Both the position numbers and the translations under genes were made by a program. The notes below the pieces were generated by a model. It did no database searches. It was not told the DNA's origin and saw only the letters and a list, made by a program, of their open reading frames with translations. This document shows, one piece after another, positions 12,728 through 22,360 of a stretch of 64,000 nt of DNA. Each line of letters begins with the position of its first letter. Position 1 is the stretch's first letter. Origin of the DNA: UBA11740 sp049273695 (GTDB taxonomy: Bacteria; Acidobacteriota; Blastocatellia; Pyrinomonadales; Pyrinomonadaceae); assembly GCA_049273695.1 (NCBI GenBank), contig JBASRE010000042.1, forward strand, positions 310,001 to 374,000, in the 5' to 3' direction.

Positions 12728-15700
12728 ATGAAGAGCGCTCTTCGCTTTTTAGCAATTGGATTCGCGTTGGGGTTTGTGTTCGTGGGTGCCGCGTACGCGC
12801 AGGGCACCGGCACGATTACGGGGACGGTTAAGGACCCGAAAGATGCCCTGATTGCCAAGGCCACAGTTACGGCCCGCAACACTCAGACGAACATCACACG
12901 AACCACTCAGACGGACGAGGACGGCCGATATCGTATGGAAGGGCTCCCCGTTGGGCCTTACGAGGTCTCGGTTGAATCATCTGGTTTCGCCAAGTTTACC
13001 CAGACCGGAATTGGGCTCGACGTAAATCAGATTGCGGTGGTCGACGTAGCCATGAACCCTGAGGGTGTTTCGGGCGTGGTAAATGTCGTCGAACAAAACG
13101 CCGCGATACTCAATACCAGCAACGCGGAGGTTTCGACCCGCTTCGACGGGCGGCGCATCGCCGAATTACCCCTCGCGCCAAATCGCAACGTCTTCAATGT
13201 GGTGCTTTCGGCGCCAGGAGTAAGCCAACTGGGCTCTGGCCAGACAGGGTTCTCGAGCGGACTCAGCTATTCAGCCAACGGCGGACGCGTCCGATCGAAC
13301 AACTTCATGATTGATGGCCAGGACATCAACGACCCAAGCGTCGCTGGTGGCCAACAGTCGATTAACAACCCCGACATCGTCCAGGAAGTGCGGCTGATCA
13401 CAAATCAATTCCTGGCTGAGTATGGACGGAACTCCGGTTCAGTGCTGAACGTGGTGACGCGCGCCGGTGGTAATGACTTTCACGGCACGGTCTTCTGGTT
13501 CCATAACTCAAACGCGCTTAACTCCTGCAGTAACCTGAACAAGGCCTCAGGGTTCTGCGCAACGTCGAATACGGCGACGACAACAACCAAGCGGCCGTTC
13601 CGCATTGAGAATCAGATGGGGTTCACCATCGGCGGACCGCTGCACTTGCCGCGCTTTGGCGAAGGCGGTCTTTCGCACATCAGCGGCCGCGATCGCACGT
13701 TCTTCTTTGGATCGTACCAGCGCTGGAGTAATCGCCAACTCGGTTCAGGTTTTACCCTGATCGGTGCGCCTAACGCGGCTGGACGGGCGGTTCTTCAGGC
13801 TGCCGTCGGCGGGCGTCCGCAGGTTCAAGCGCTTCTGACCCACCTACCTGCGGCGCCGGATGCGACTGGGCCAACTGTTTTCTTTAGCCCGATCGCAGCT
13901 GATGACTGCGCGACCGTGCCGCGACCCGCGTCATGCCTTGCCGTCTCGACCGGGCGAATAACCGGTTCGGCTTCGTCGTTCTTCGACGATCATCAGGCGT
14001 CGTGGCGCGTCGATCACCGGTTGACTGGCTCGAACGATCTAAACTTCCGTTATCTCTATGACGATGGAGATACGGGCGGTCAGGGCCAGGTGACGCCGTC
14101 GGGCCTCACCACGAAAAATATTTTCCGTACGCAGGCCATTAACCTCGTGATGTCGAGCCGTTTAAGCTCGAATGTAATCAACGAACTTCGCGGCGCCTGG
14201 TCGCGATTGGCTACGACGACCGCTTCAGACGATCCGCGTTCTGAATCGATTCCGTCTATCGAGGTCCTGGATATTGGCCTGCAAGGCTTTAACGCGGCCA
14301 ACAATCGCACGGGAATCGGTTTGGCGGTAAACCTGCCTCAGTTCCGTAACAACAACACGTACCAGGTGACCGACAACCTGACGTGGATCAAAGGGTCGCA
14401 CGCGTTCAAATTTGGCGTGGACATTCGTCGCAACCAGGTGAAGAGCTTCTTCGTCCCGACGATACGCGGACGGCTGTCCTATTCGACCTTGCATCGGTTT
14501 GTCAATGACAATGCGGATCTGGCGTCGCAGGTCAATCGCCCGCTTCCCGGAGGCCAGGAGATTCAGTATTACTACTGGTGGGACAGCTACTACTACGCCC
14601 AGGACGAATGGAAGATCACGCCACACTTTACGCTCACCTACGGCTTGCGATACGAGCGTCCAGGCAACAACTTCGACGATCTCGTCCCGGTTAATGACCG
14701 CATCGTCGCCGCCGCTGGAAATGACAATCGCTTCAGATTCACACCTGTTCCCGGCGCTGACACGAATAACTGGCAGCCACGCATTGGCTTTAACTGGAAT
14801 CCGCAAACGGAAAGTGGCGGCCCCATTGGCTGGTTAACCGGAGGAGACAAGCTGGTCATTCGCGGCGGCTATGCGCGCACGCACGACAGCAACTTCATCA
14901 ACATCAACCTGAACATTGCGAGCGCGTTTCCATTCGTGGCGGCTATCAACCTGCCCGCGGTCGGAGCGTTTGCGGCCATTCCGACGGCCCAGCCCGCGGG
15001 ACTAAACCCGGCAACCTTCGCCCGCACTATCGTGGGTGAGAATTTCCGGGCGCCGGTTTACGACCAATTCAGCTTTGGATTCGAGCGTGAACTCGGGCGT
15101 GATTCCGTATTCCGAATTGGTTACGTTGGTACCCGAGGTCGCGACCTGTTCCAGACGCTCGACGGTAACCCGCGTAACCCGACGAATAATACGTTCATTT
15201 CGACGGCGGCACCGGGCAGCGTTAACAACCCATGCCGGCAGACGGTAATCGATGCCACGAACTGCACGCGCGGCCTGGTCAGACTGCGCGACAACCGCGC
15301 GGAATCCGACTATCACTCGCTGCAAGCTAGCTTCGACAAGCGGCTCAGCCGCGGTTTCAGCGCGGGCTTGCACTTCACCTGGAGTTCGTTCATTGACACG
15401 GCTTCAGAGTTGTTCAACCCGTCAGGCGGCGAAGTTGCCGTGGCTCAAAACTCGTACGACTTGCCGAATGATCGAGCTCGCTCGACCTACGATCGGCCGC
15501 TTCGTCTATCCGGCAACTTTGTTTACGAGTTACCGTGGTACCAGGCGCAGAACGGAGTTGTGGGACGCGTACTAGGCGGCTGGCAGCTGAACTCGTTCTT
15601 TACCTTCCAGAGTGGCGCGCCGTTTACACCACTGAATGGCGCCGATCCAACCGGCGCGTTGAACGGAATTGACGGGCTGGTCGGCAATGCGATTCGGGCT

Positions 15701-16069
15701 AATTCTATTGCTCCGCTGCCGAGCACCACGGCCGAGGATCTGTTCAGACTTGGCGGGCGTAACTTCTTCGCGCCGCTGACATGCAACGGCTCGTTGACGG
15801 CCCCGGCAACTATCTGCCAGCGCTTCGGCAGCGCCGGCCGCAACATTCTGCGCGCGGACGGTATTGGCAACCTCGACTTCGGGATCATCAAGAACACGCG
15901 GATTGGCGAGAACACGCGGCTGCAACTGCGGGCCGACATGTTCAATTTTACCAATACGCGCAACTTCGGTATTCCGACGGCGGCGGTTAGTTCGGGCGCT
16001 TTCCTGAACCAGTGGACGACTGACGGCGGCAACCGCCGCATCATCGTTGGCGCTCGGCTGGTCTTCTAA
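12728..16069 (+). CDS. Oar-like TonB-dependent receptor, third and more diverged copy
   Basis: A 1113-residue outer-membrane receptor. A clear signal peptide (MKSALRFLAIGFALGFVFVG, cleavage after AYA at about 24) leads into a carboxypeptidase-regulatory-like domain (ITGTVKDPKDALIAKATV, about 28-108). The plug region has LPLAPNRN in place of LPLNGRN, then NNFMIDGQDINDPSVAGG and AEYGRNSGSVLNVVTRAGG. The barrel ends in IIVGARLVF. It is about 140 residues shorter than the other two and less similar, so it is an older paralogue rather than a recent duplicate. AGGAGG lies 11 bases before the ATG. The ligand is not identifiable. Confidence 0.92.
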   Translation: MKSALRFLAIGFALGFVFVGAAYAQGTGTITGTVKDPKDALIAKATVTARNTQTNITRTTQTDEDGRYRMEGLPVGPYEVSVESSGFAKFTQTGIGLDVNQIAVVDVAMNPEGVSGVVNVVEQNAAILNTSNAEVSTRFDGRRIAELPLAPNRNVFNVVLSAPGVSQLGSGQTGFSSGLSYSANGGRVRSNNFMIDGQDINDPSVAGGQQSINNPDIVQEVRLITNQFLAEYGRNSGSVLNVVTRAGGNDFHGTVFWFHNSNALNSCSNLNKASGFCATSNTATTTTKRPFRIENQMGFTIGGPLHLPRFGEGGLSHISGRDRTFFFGSYQRWSNRQLGSGFTLIGAPNAAGRAVLQAAVGGRPQVQALLTHLPAAPDATGPTVFFSPIAADDCATVPRPASCLAVSTGRITGSASSFFDDHQASWRVDHRLTGSNDLNFRYLYDDGDTGGQGQVTPSGLTTKNIFRTQAINLVMSSRLSSNVINELRGAWSRLATTTASDDPRSESIPSIEVLDIGLQGFNAANNRTGIGLAVNLPQFRNNNTYQVTDNLTWIKGSHAFKFGVDIRRNQVKSFFVPTIRGRLSYSTLHRFVNDNADLASQVNRPLPGGQEIQYYYWWDSYYYAQDEWKITPHFTLTYGLRYERPGNNFDDLVPVNDRIVAAAGNDNRFRFTPVPGADTNNWQPRIGFNWNPQTESGGPIGWLTGGDKLVIRGGYARTHDSNFININLNIASAFPFVAAINLPAVGAFAAIPTAQPAGLNPATFARTIVGENFRAPVYDQFSFGFERELGRDSVFRIGYVGTRGRDLFQTLDGNPRNPTNNTFISTAAPGSVNNPCRQTVIDATNCTRGLVRLRDNRAESDYHSLQASFDKRLSRGFSAGLHFTWSSFIDTASELFNPSGGEVAVAQNSYDLPNDRARSTYDRPLRLSGNFVYELPWYQAQNGVVGRVLGGWQLNSFFTFQSGAPFTPLNGADPTGALNGIDGLVGNAIRANSIAPLPSTTAEDLFRLGGRNFFAPLTCNGSLTAPATICQRFGSAGRNILRADGIGNLDFGIIKNTRIGENTRLQLRADMFNFTNTRNFGIPTAAVSSGAFLNQWTTDGGNRRIIVGARLVF

Positions 16070-16110
16070 ATCAAACGTCCTGAGCCGCAAAGGCTCGGGC
16101 CACATCCGAT

Positions 16111-16142
16111 GGGGGCTGAAGAAAGCTTCAGCCCCCGTTTTC
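16111..16142 (+). terminator. Rho-independent terminator after third receptor
   Basis: An 11-bp perfect stem, GGGGGCTGAAG (16111-16121) and CTTCAGCCCCC (16126-16136), has a four-base AAAG loop followed by GTTTTCC. The T tract is short, but the stem is strong and placed just after the receptor stop. Confidence 0.8.
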
Positions 16143-16240
16143 CTTGACGGCAGCCCCTCGATCGCTTAAATATTTGCCGATCAAATTTGGGAGATCTAAC
16201 CAGGAACTGAATTCCACGGTGCAATAACCAGGGAAGTCGC

Positions 16241-16819
16241 ATGAAAACGATTCTGGTTTTTATCGTAGTGGCATTGGCCACCGTTGCTGTTTCGGCGCAA
16301 ACTCCGCAAGCGTCCCAACCCTCTCCGCCAGGTCTGAAATCTGAAGAAATTAGTTGGCAGCCGACTCACCCGATATTCGTGGCGGACTTGTTTCCGCAGA
16401 CGTCAGTTGGAAGCCGTACCCGTGGCGGCGTCACGCATCCGACTCCATTGCCGGGAAACCGTTTGAGTTATAGAGGGGGCGTCACTGGCGTTGTATCCTC
16501 AGGACCACAATATGGTGATAACGCGGTATGGTGGCGAGCCAGCGTGAAAGTCACCAATGAATCGCCAAATAAGATTAAGTCTATTCGGATGGCTTTTGTT
16601 TTCACCGACACAGCCAGTGGTGTTGAAGATTTGCGCATCGATCGCCGCAGCCAGAAGCACTTGAAGTTCGGCAAGAGCTATGTTTACCAGAAAACAGTCA
16701 AGAATTCGCGAGATGTTCGCGGCGCGAAGGATGCTCGGTTGAAGCTCGAAATTACCGAGGTGGTTTACGAAGACGGTACCGTGTGGCGTCTGACCGACGT
16801 AACGGGCAAGACTCAGTAG
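16241..16819 (+). CDS. Small secreted Ig-like-core protein, family member 4
   Basis: A 192-residue exported protein with a good signal peptide (MKTILVFIVVALATVAVSAQ, cleavage after SAQ or VSA) and AGGGAAG before the ATG. The C-terminal half keeps the family core: ASVKVTNESPNKIKSIRMAF, then VFTD, a hydrophobic strand pair, and LEITEVVYEDGTVWRL near the end. It lacks the Cys pair of members 1-3, and no C-terminal GKC motif is present. The N-terminal half is Pro/Gly-rich and probably unstructured. It follows the third receptor, matching the cassette order without a LolA-like gene. Confidence 0.68.
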   Translation: MKTILVFIVVALATVAVSAQTPQASQPSPPGLKSEEISWQPTHPIFVADLFPQTSVGSRTRGGVTHPTPLPGNRLSYRGGVTGVVSSGPQYGDNAVWWRASVKVTNESPNKIKSIRMAFVFTDTASGVEDLRIDRRSQKHLKFGKSYVYQKTVKNSRDVRGAKDARLKLEITEVVYEDGTVWRLTDVTGKTQ

Positions 16820-16849
16820 AAATAATCCTGCTTAAGCGGAAGACACGTC

Positions 16850-17461
16850 ATGAAAAGAACTCTATGCCTAATCGCGCTCACGCTGACTCTCGGCAGCGGA
16901 GTGGTTGCACAAACACCGGCGCCTTCGACCGATCCATCAGTGGCGATCACTAAATACAGTTGGGCGAAGGCACGCATTAACTGGGAAGGCGATCCTTTCG
17001 CGGGGGCATTCGAGAGTTTCGAGGATGTCCGGCGGCGCGCGGTCGATTCGCGCCGGTTGGAAAGGGCACGTGGCAGCGGCAACATAGCCGAAGCGGCCAA
17101 AGTTGAACGCGAAATACGGGCTGAGCAGGTGATCAAAGCTCGTCCGCCAAAGCCTGCGCGCTACTCGTTCGTCTATAAAGTCGAAATCAAGAACAACGCC
17201 GATAAAGCGATAAAAGAATTCGATTGGGATTATGTTTTCTTTGACGCCGCCACCGGAGCCGAAGTCGGCCGTCGTCAATTTACCGGCGTTGAGAAGATTG
17301 GTCCCGGCAAGAGCAAGGAATTGACCTTTCAAGTGTCCTCGCCACCGGCGAAGACCATCAGCGTTCATGCGCTGGACAAGAATGAACGGAGAGGCCTCAG
17401 CGAAGCCGTTGTACTGGTGCGCGTAGCTTACGCCGACGGCTCGGTTTGGTTGCGACAATAG
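16850..17461 (+). CDS. Small secreted Ig-like-core protein, family member 5
   Basis: A 203-residue exported protein (MKRTLCLIALTLTLGSGVVA signal peptide), 30 bases after member 4 and probably in the same transcript. An Arg/Glu-rich helical segment (about 55-95) precedes the core YKVEIKNNADKAIKEFDWDY, VFFDAATGAEVGRRQFTG, IGPGKSKELTFQV and VVLVRVAYADGSVWLRQ at the C-terminus. This core reads most clearly as an FxLYD-like Ig fold: paired NNxxKxIKxF, a D-x-x-T-G turn and a 'pGks' strand. There is no Cys pair. The role is unknown. Confidence 0.7.
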   Translation: MKRTLCLIALTLTLGSGVVAQTPAPSTDPSVAITKYSWAKARINWEGDPFAGAFESFEDVRRRAVDSRRLERARGSGNIAEAAKVEREIRAEQVIKARPPKPARYSFVYKVEIKNNADKAIKEFDWDYVFFDAATGAEVGRRQFTGVEKIGPGKSKELTFQVSSPPAKTISVHALDKNERRGLSEAVVLVRVAYADGSVWLRQ

Positions 17462-17513
17462 ATCGTCTCATTTCAAACATCCACCGTGCCTTGAAGTCGC
17501 CTCACAAGTCTCT

Positions 17514-17543
17514 CTGAAATCACTTGATTTCAGTTTAATAAAA
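17514..17543 (+). terminator. Possible terminator ending the receptor region
   Basis: CTGAAATC (17514-17521) pairs with GATTTCAG (17526-17533) around ACTT, followed by TTTAATAAAA. The stem is AT-rich and the tail is broken by A residues, so termination is plausible but less certain than at the other sites. It sits between the last small secreted gene and the next operon. Confidence 0.5.
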
Positions 17544-17560
17544 CAACATCATCGGCGAGC

Positions 17561-18643
17561 ATGAAATCTGCTCAAGCCGAGCTTGCACTGGCGCCGCTGG
17601 GCGCGGGTGATCTGATCGATCGCGCGGTGCGGTTGTACCGGCGCCACTTTTTTACTCTCATTCGCATCGCCGCGCCGCCGGTGATCGTTTTTGCTATTGG
17701 TTCCACCATCTCCACAATTGGTGCTCACGCGATCAGTACAACGCCGAGCACTGCACGCATGGTCGCCTATTTCTTCATGATCGTAGGCGGCGTTGTAATA
17801 ATGGTCGCGGGAGCGCTTTTTAGCCTGATCGTAATGGGTGGCGCAGCGCGCAACCTGGTCGCGCATCTGCTTTGGGACGAGCCGGTCAGCTTTCGCGCGA
17901 CATACGCGGCGGTCAAATCGCGTTTCTGGGGACTGTTGGGCGCGAGCGTCCTGATCGGTCTCTGGCTCAGCTTCTGCGCGTGGCTCGCGATCATGGGTTT
18001 TTACCTCGTCACCGTGGTTGTCGTCATCGGTGTTGTCGGGATCTCTTCGGTAATGCCCGAGTTCATCACAGGTATTGTGGTTGTTCTCGGAATCATCGTG
18101 GCCATAGCCGGCGCACTCGTCCTCTTCTTTCTGCTGGCCGGCCGCATGGCTTATGTGCCGCAGGCGATATTGGTGGAAGGACGGTCCGTAGGCTCAGCGA
18201 TCGGCCGTAGCTTTTCGCTTGCCAGCGGCAATGTGCGTCGGCTGATGGCGATGGCGCTGTTTACTTTTTTCGCGACTTACTCGGCGCTCGCGCTTTTGAT
18301 TGTTCCGCTGGGCTGGTATGGGTGGGCGAGCGGCGTAAACATTTCGCCGTTCGCCAGTGAGTGGCCGGCGTGGTACGCGATCGGATACCAAGTCATCGTG
18401 CATTGCAGCTATATTCTGCTGGCGCCAATCTGGCTGCTGGGGCTATCACTGCTGTACGTGGACGAGCGCGTGCGACACGAAGGCTACGACATCGAATTAA
18501 TGGCAGCGCGCCAGCTTCCGCCGATGCCTGAGTTGCCCGGCGTTATTTCACCTTTCGCGCCCGCGCTGGTCACGCGTCGCACAGCGCAATTCGTGCCGCC
18601 ACCCGCGCCGATGCCGCCGCAGAATGTTCTGGGCTTACATTGA
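17561..18643 (+). CDS. Multi-pass membrane protein heading the MoxR cluster
   Basis: A 360-residue integral membrane protein with about six to seven hydrophobic segments (around 35-55, 68-95, 125-150, 150-175, 175-200, 225-255, 280-305). A short cytosolic N-terminus contains the LGAGDLIDRAVRLYRRHF pattern. The C-terminal ~45 residues are Pro-rich (PPPAPMPPQ). The opening pattern is typical of membrane proteins related to the glycerophosphodiesterase membrane domain; that link is inference. The next gene begins 14 bases downstream, so the two are likely co-transcribed. It may help anchor the MoxR/DUF58 machinery. Confidence 0.75.
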   Translation: MKSAQAELALAPLGAGDLIDRAVRLYRRHFFTLIRIAAPPVIVFAIGSTISTIGAHAISTTPSTARMVAYFFMIVGGVVIMVAGALFSLIVMGGAARNLVAHLLWDEPVSFRATYAAVKSRFWGLLGASVLIGLWLSFCAWLAIMGFYLVTVVVVIGVVGISSVMPEFITGIVVVLGIIVAIAGALVLFFLLAGRMAYVPQAILVEGRSVGSAIGRSFSLASGNVRRLMAMALFTFFATYSALALLIVPLGWYGWASGVNISPFASEWPAWYAIGYQVIVHCSYILLAPIWLLGLSLLYVDERVRHEGYDIELMAARQLPPMPELPGVISPFAPALVTRRTAQFVPPPAPMPPQNVLGLH

Positions 18644-18656
18644 TCGTTTGCCGCAG

Positions 18657-19730
18657 ATGCCTACGACATTTCATTTACTAAGAGTCGCGGCGGTCGCCAC
18701 TCTGTTCGTCCTCGCCCTCTGCGCTCAGGGGCGAGCCGCGAGCTTTGAAGACTATCGCGCACGCGTCTCACAGGCGGTCAGCGCGATCCAACAACTCGAA
18801 GCTCCTGATTACTACACCGACGATCCTTTGCAACGCGATTCGGTCATGCAGAACGCGCTCGCGCGTATGCGACAACTGTTGCCGGCGCAAGAGTCAGTTC
18901 TTTTCACCGGTCAGAACATCGACGTGGACAACGCGTGGTTCCACGAAGCGCTCGATGAGTATCAGAAATTGGGCCACCAGCCGGAGCAGGCGACTGCCGT
19001 CGTCACCAGAACACGCGAGCAATTGCGCGCTCTGCTCGAGCGTTTGGACGAGATGAAGTCGGCCAGTTCGACGGACGGAAAAGATGCGAGCAAAGCGCGA
19101 CTGGAGGAAATCCTGCGACGTAGTGAATACGACAAGAGCGTCGCGGAAAAAAGCGCGCTCGAAAGCTTGTTGGAGAGATTCCTTCGCTGGCTCTCGAAAC
19201 TTATTCCGCGGGTTGGCCCAGTGCAACCCGGCACCGGCCAGGCCCTCTCAGGCGTGGCTCAGGTTGTCGTAATCGCCTTTTCAGTCCTGCTAATCGCCTT
19301 TCTTATCTGGAGATTTCTGCCGCGCTATTTGCGCAACCGCGGAAATAAAAAGAAGAAAGCGAAACGCGAGCCGCGCATTGTCCTGGGCGAGCGGCTGGAA
19401 CCGGATCAAACGGCCAGCGATCTGCTTGACCAGGCCGAAGCGCTCGCACGCACCGGGGACTTGCGCGGCGCAATCCGCAAAGCATACATCGCCCTACTGT
19501 GCGAACTCGGCGATCGCAAAGTCATTATGTTGGCCCAGCACAAAACAAATCGCGATTACCTGATGGCGGTGAGAAACAGGCACGCGCTTTACGAGTCGCT
19601 GCGCAAACTCACGGCCAGCTTTGAGATTCACTGGTACGGTTTTGTCGCGCCGGCGCCCACTGACTGGGAAGCGTTTCGGCTTGGGGTCAGGGCCGCAGGC
19701 TCGAGCGAGGCAAGCCGGGGGACCCGCTAG
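18657..19730 (+). CDS. DUF4129 domain membrane protein
   Basis: A 357-residue protein from the ATG at 18657 (MPTTFHLLRVAAVATLF). An ATG at 18624 is also in frame but overlaps the previous gene and spoils the signal sequence. An exported helical N-terminal region (about 25-190) is followed by one membrane helix (about 200-222), a basic linker (RNRGNKKKKAKREPR) and a C-terminal cytosolic DUF4129 region (about 255-350: LARTGDLRGAIRKAYIALLC ... FEIHWYGF). DUF4129 proteins are regular neighbours of MoxR ATPases and DUF58 proteins. The reaction is unknown; a role in envelope assembly or metal-cofactor/complex maturation with MoxR is inference. Confidence 0.85.
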   Translation: MPTTFHLLRVAAVATLFVLALCAQGRAASFEDYRARVSQAVSAIQQLEAPDYYTDDPLQRDSVMQNALARMRQLLPAQESVLFTGQNIDVDNAWFHEALDEYQKLGHQPEQATAVVTRTREQLRALLERLDEMKSASSTDGKDASKARLEEILRRSEYDKSVAEKSALESLLERFLRWLSKLIPRVGPVQPGTGQALSGVAQVVVIAFSVLLIAFLIWRFLPRYLRNRGNKKKKAKREPRIVLGERLEPDQTASDLLDQAEALARTGDLRGAIRKAYIALLCELGDRKVIMLAQHKTNRDYLMAVRNRHALYESLRKLTASFEIHWYGFVAPAPTDWEAFRLGVRAAGSSEASRGTR

Positions 19731-19736
19731 GTCACG

Positions 19737-21131
19737 ATGCGTCAACGTCTAATCATCTTCATCACGCTGGCCGCGGTCATTGTTGTGCTGATAGCGCTTA
19801 ACGCGGCTTCGTACGTGCGCGTCGAGTCCGTGGGGGACTCCGAAGGCTCACCCGATCGTTCGACCTTCAACTCGGGGGCGACGGGGACGCAAGCCCTCTA
19901 CGACTTTCTGGACGAGTCGGGCCAACAGGTCATGCGCTGGCGCGAGAGCACGTCGTCGTTGCTCGTTTTGAGTGACCCGAAGCCAACAACCCTCGTCGTT
20001 ATCGGACCGATGAAGGTCGCGTACACCAATCGTGAAGCTCGCGATCTGATGCAATGGGTCGAATCGGGTGGCCGGCTGGTCGTCGTCGATCGCAATCCCA
20101 ATCACCGCTTGCTCGCCCCGGACAGCGAGTGGATGATTTCGAGCGACCCGATGGGTTATCCATGGGGTGATCTTGATCCGAATAACTTCGAACAAATGAC
20201 TTCGGGCATGGCGCCGCTTAAACCGGCACAGCCGACGACGTTGGCTCGCAATGTTGAGTCAGTGATGCCCTCGCGATTTATGGGTGCGATTACCTTTGCG
20301 CCGCGCACCCCTGAAAACCAGCCCACGCCCGACGAAGTGGACGAGCCGGCTGAGGATGAAGAGGAAGAGTCGGACGACTACGAACGTGAGCCGACGACCG
20401 GAGCCGGAACGCCGACCGGCCAGAACACTGGGCGCTCGACTGCGCCCGTGGTTCACTTTGGCAATAAGCGCGGTGCGCTGCTGGTGGATTATCCGTACGG
20501 CAACGGCCGGATCGTTCTGCTTTCAGATCCTTATATCGTGGCGAATAACGGAATCAGCCGCGCCGACAATTTGCTGCTGGCTCTGAATGCAGTGACCGGT
20601 AGCGGTGGAATGATCGCGTTTGACGAATTTCATCAAGGCCGGCCCACCACGCACAACGCACTGTTTCAATATTTTTCCGGAACGCCCGTGCTGGCCATTT
20701 GCGCGCAACTCGCGCTTATCGGAGTCGCAGTTGTGTGGTCACAGGGACGTCGCTTTGCCCGTCCGCTGCCGTTGCCACAGGTCGATCGCCGTTCGAAATT
20801 GGAATTCGTGGCGTCGATGGCTGAGTTGCAGCAGCGTGCTCGGGCTCACGATCTGGCGCTGGAAAATATTTACGCCCGCGTTCGTCGGGTGCTGGTGCGC
20901 TACGGCGGGGTGAGCAACAGCACGCCGCGCGCGGAAATTGCGCGTCGCGTCGCGATGCGTTCCGGATTGAGTCGCGAAGAGCTGGAAATGCTCATGCGAA
21001 AATGTGAAGAAACGATCAACGGCGCGCCGACACACGCGAGAGAAGTCCTTCGGATTGCGCAACGGCTTCGGGACCTCGAGTCGAAGCTCGGCTTGCGCAC
21101 TCGATCGCGCGAAGCGAGGCAAGCTGACTAA
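19737..21131 (+). CDS. DUF4350 domain membrane protein
   Basis: A 464-residue protein starting six bases after the DUF4129 gene. An N-terminal membrane helix (about 5-27) leads into a DUF4350 domain (about 40-300), with the early TGTQALYDFLDESGQQVMRW motif and a late IAFDEFHQG. A low-complexity acidic loop (EDEEEESDDYE, around 205-220) interrupts it. A second membrane helix (about 320-338) precedes a helical cytosolic tail. This layout and gene order (DUF4129, DUF4350, MoxR, DUF58) are standard for the MoxR cluster. The biochemical role is unknown. Confidence 0.87.
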   Translation: MRQRLIIFITLAAVIVVLIALNAASYVRVESVGDSEGSPDRSTFNSGATGTQALYDFLDESGQQVMRWRESTSSLLVLSDPKPTTLVVIGPMKVAYTNREARDLMQWVESGGRLVVVDRNPNHRLLAPDSEWMISSDPMGYPWGDLDPNNFEQMTSGMAPLKPAQPTTLARNVESVMPSRFMGAITFAPRTPENQPTPDEVDEPAEDEEEESDDYEREPTTGAGTPTGQNTGRSTAPVVHFGNKRGALLVDYPYGNGRIVLLSDPYIVANNGISRADNLLLALNAVTGSGGMIAFDEFHQGRPTTHNALFQYFSGTPVLAICAQLALIGVAVVWSQGRRFARPLPLPQVDRRSKLEFVASMAELQQRARAHDLALENIYARVRRVLVRYGGVSNSTPRAEIARRVAMRSGLSREELEMLMRKCEETINGAPTHAREVLRIAQRLRDLESKLGLRTRSREARQAD

Positions 21132-21143
21132 AAAAAGACTGAT

Positions 21144-21205
21144 CTTTGTGCTTTGATCTTCGTACTTTGATGAGGCATTCCAAGTACAAAGCACCAAGTA
21201 CAAAG
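21144..21205. repeat. Inverted word-repeat element, CAAAGTAC family, copy 1
   Basis: The left arm 21144-21169 (CTTTGTGCTTTG... then CGTACTTTG) and right arm 21182-21205 (AAGTACAAAGCACCAAGTAC...) are imperfect reverse complements, 19 of 24 positions matching, with a 12-base centre. Each arm is itself made of repeats of a word like ACAAAGC/GTACAAAG. It lies between the DUF4350 and moxR genes. A second copy of the same word family is at 30845-30946. Confidence 0.75.
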
Positions 21206-21246
21206 CTCTAAGCACCTCAATAGGGAGTAAGCGCTACTGAACCAAA

Positions 21247-22197
21247 ATGCCTGAATACGTCTCGAACACCATCGCACACATTACCGGCGAGCTGCGCAAA
21301 GTTATCGTCGGCCAGGACGAGCCGATCGAACAGATCCTGGTGGCGCTGCTGGCCGAAGGTCACGCCTTGATCGAAGGCGTTCCCGGAACCGCCAAAACGT
21401 TGACGGTCAAGACGCTCTCGCGAATCCTGAATGCCGGCTTCGGCAGAATTCAGTTCACACCGGACTTGATGCCGTCGGATATCACCGGCACGAATGTCTT
21501 CAACGTGGCGTCGTCAAATTTCAGTTTGCGTCGCGGCCCGGTCTTTACCGACCTTCTCCTGGCGGACGAAATCAATCGCACTCCGCCGAAGACACAAGCG
21601 GCATTGTTGGAAGCCATGGAAGAACGACAAGTGACCATCGATGGGGAATCGTATCCGCTGTCGCCGCTATTCACGGTGCTCGCGACTGAAAATCCCATCG
21701 AGTACGAGGGCACTTATCCGCTGCCGGAAGCGCAACTCGATCGTTTCCTGCTCAAGATTCTTTTAGGCTATCCGTCGGCAGAGGAAGAGCATCAGGTCGT
21801 GGCCCGTTGGGACGCGGGCTTTAACGCGCGTCGCCTGAACGATGTTCAGATTCAGCCGCTGGCTGCGGACGCGATTTCTGCCTGCCGCGCCGAAGTACGA
21901 AATATGCGGGTCGAGCCGGGCGTGCAGCGCTATATAGTGGATATCGTTCGCCGCACGCGCGATCACGCCGCAGCGCACTACGGCGCCAGTCCGCGCGCCG
22001 CCGTCGCTTTGTTGCTGTGTTCGAAAGCGCTGTCGGCAATTCGGGGTCGCGACTTTGCGACACCCGATGACGTGCGCGACATTGCGCGGCCAGTGCTGCG
22101 ACATCGGCTGACGTTGCGCGCGGAAGCTGAGTTGGATGGCGCGACACCCGATTCGGTGATCAGTGACATTCTGCAGTCCTCTGAAGTACCAAGGTAG
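21247..22197 (+). CDS. MoxR-family AAA+ ATPase
   Basis: A 316-residue cytosolic AAA+ ATPase. Walker A is GVPGTAKT (about residues 39-46), Walker B is LLADEINR (about 100-107), with sensor-1 at TENP (about 147) and the MoxR lid domain at the C-terminus (SPRAAVALLLCSKALSAIRG). AGGGAG lies before the ATG. MoxR proteins act as chaperone-like ATPases that mature partner complexes, usually VWA/DUF58 proteins. The DUF58 partner is the next gene, and the DUF4129/DUF4350 membrane proteins lie just upstream, separated by a word-repeat element. Confidence 0.93.
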   Translation: MPEYVSNTIAHITGELRKVIVGQDEPIEQILVALLAEGHALIEGVPGTAKTLTVKTLSRILNAGFGRIQFTPDLMPSDITGTNVFNVASSNFSLRRGPVFTDLLLADEINRTPPKTQAALLEAMEERQVTIDGESYPLSPLFTVLATENPIEYEGTYPLPEAQLDRFLLKILLGYPSAEEEHQVVARWDAGFNARRLNDVQIQPLAADAISACRAEVRNMRVEPGVQRYIVDIVRRTRDHAAAHYGASPRAAVALLLCSKALSAIRGRDFATPDDVRDIARPVLRHRLTLRAEAELDGATPDSVISDILQSSEVPR

Positions 22198-22356
22198 GGG
22201 TCGGGTGACAGGTGTCGGGTGCCAGATGTCGGGAGAGCATTGATGAAAAGCTTTCGTGGACTAAGAGCGTTGGGAGCCGGAATAAAATTGGTCAGTCGTC
22301 CGATACCCGTTACCTGACACCCGATACCTAACACCCGTCACCTGACACCCGATACC
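22197..22356. repeat. Inverted word-repeat element, GTGTCGGGTGACAG family
   Basis: The left arm (22197-22233) reads as repeats of GGTGTCGGGTG/GACAGGTGTCGGG. The right arm (22301-22356) is a longer run of the reverse complement, words such as CCTGACACCCGATACC repeated about four times. A 67-base centre separates them. The right arm ends four bases before the ATG of the DUF58 gene, leaving no room for a normal ribosome site. The element overlaps the last base of moxR. Confidence 0.8.
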
Positions 22357-22360
22357 GCTT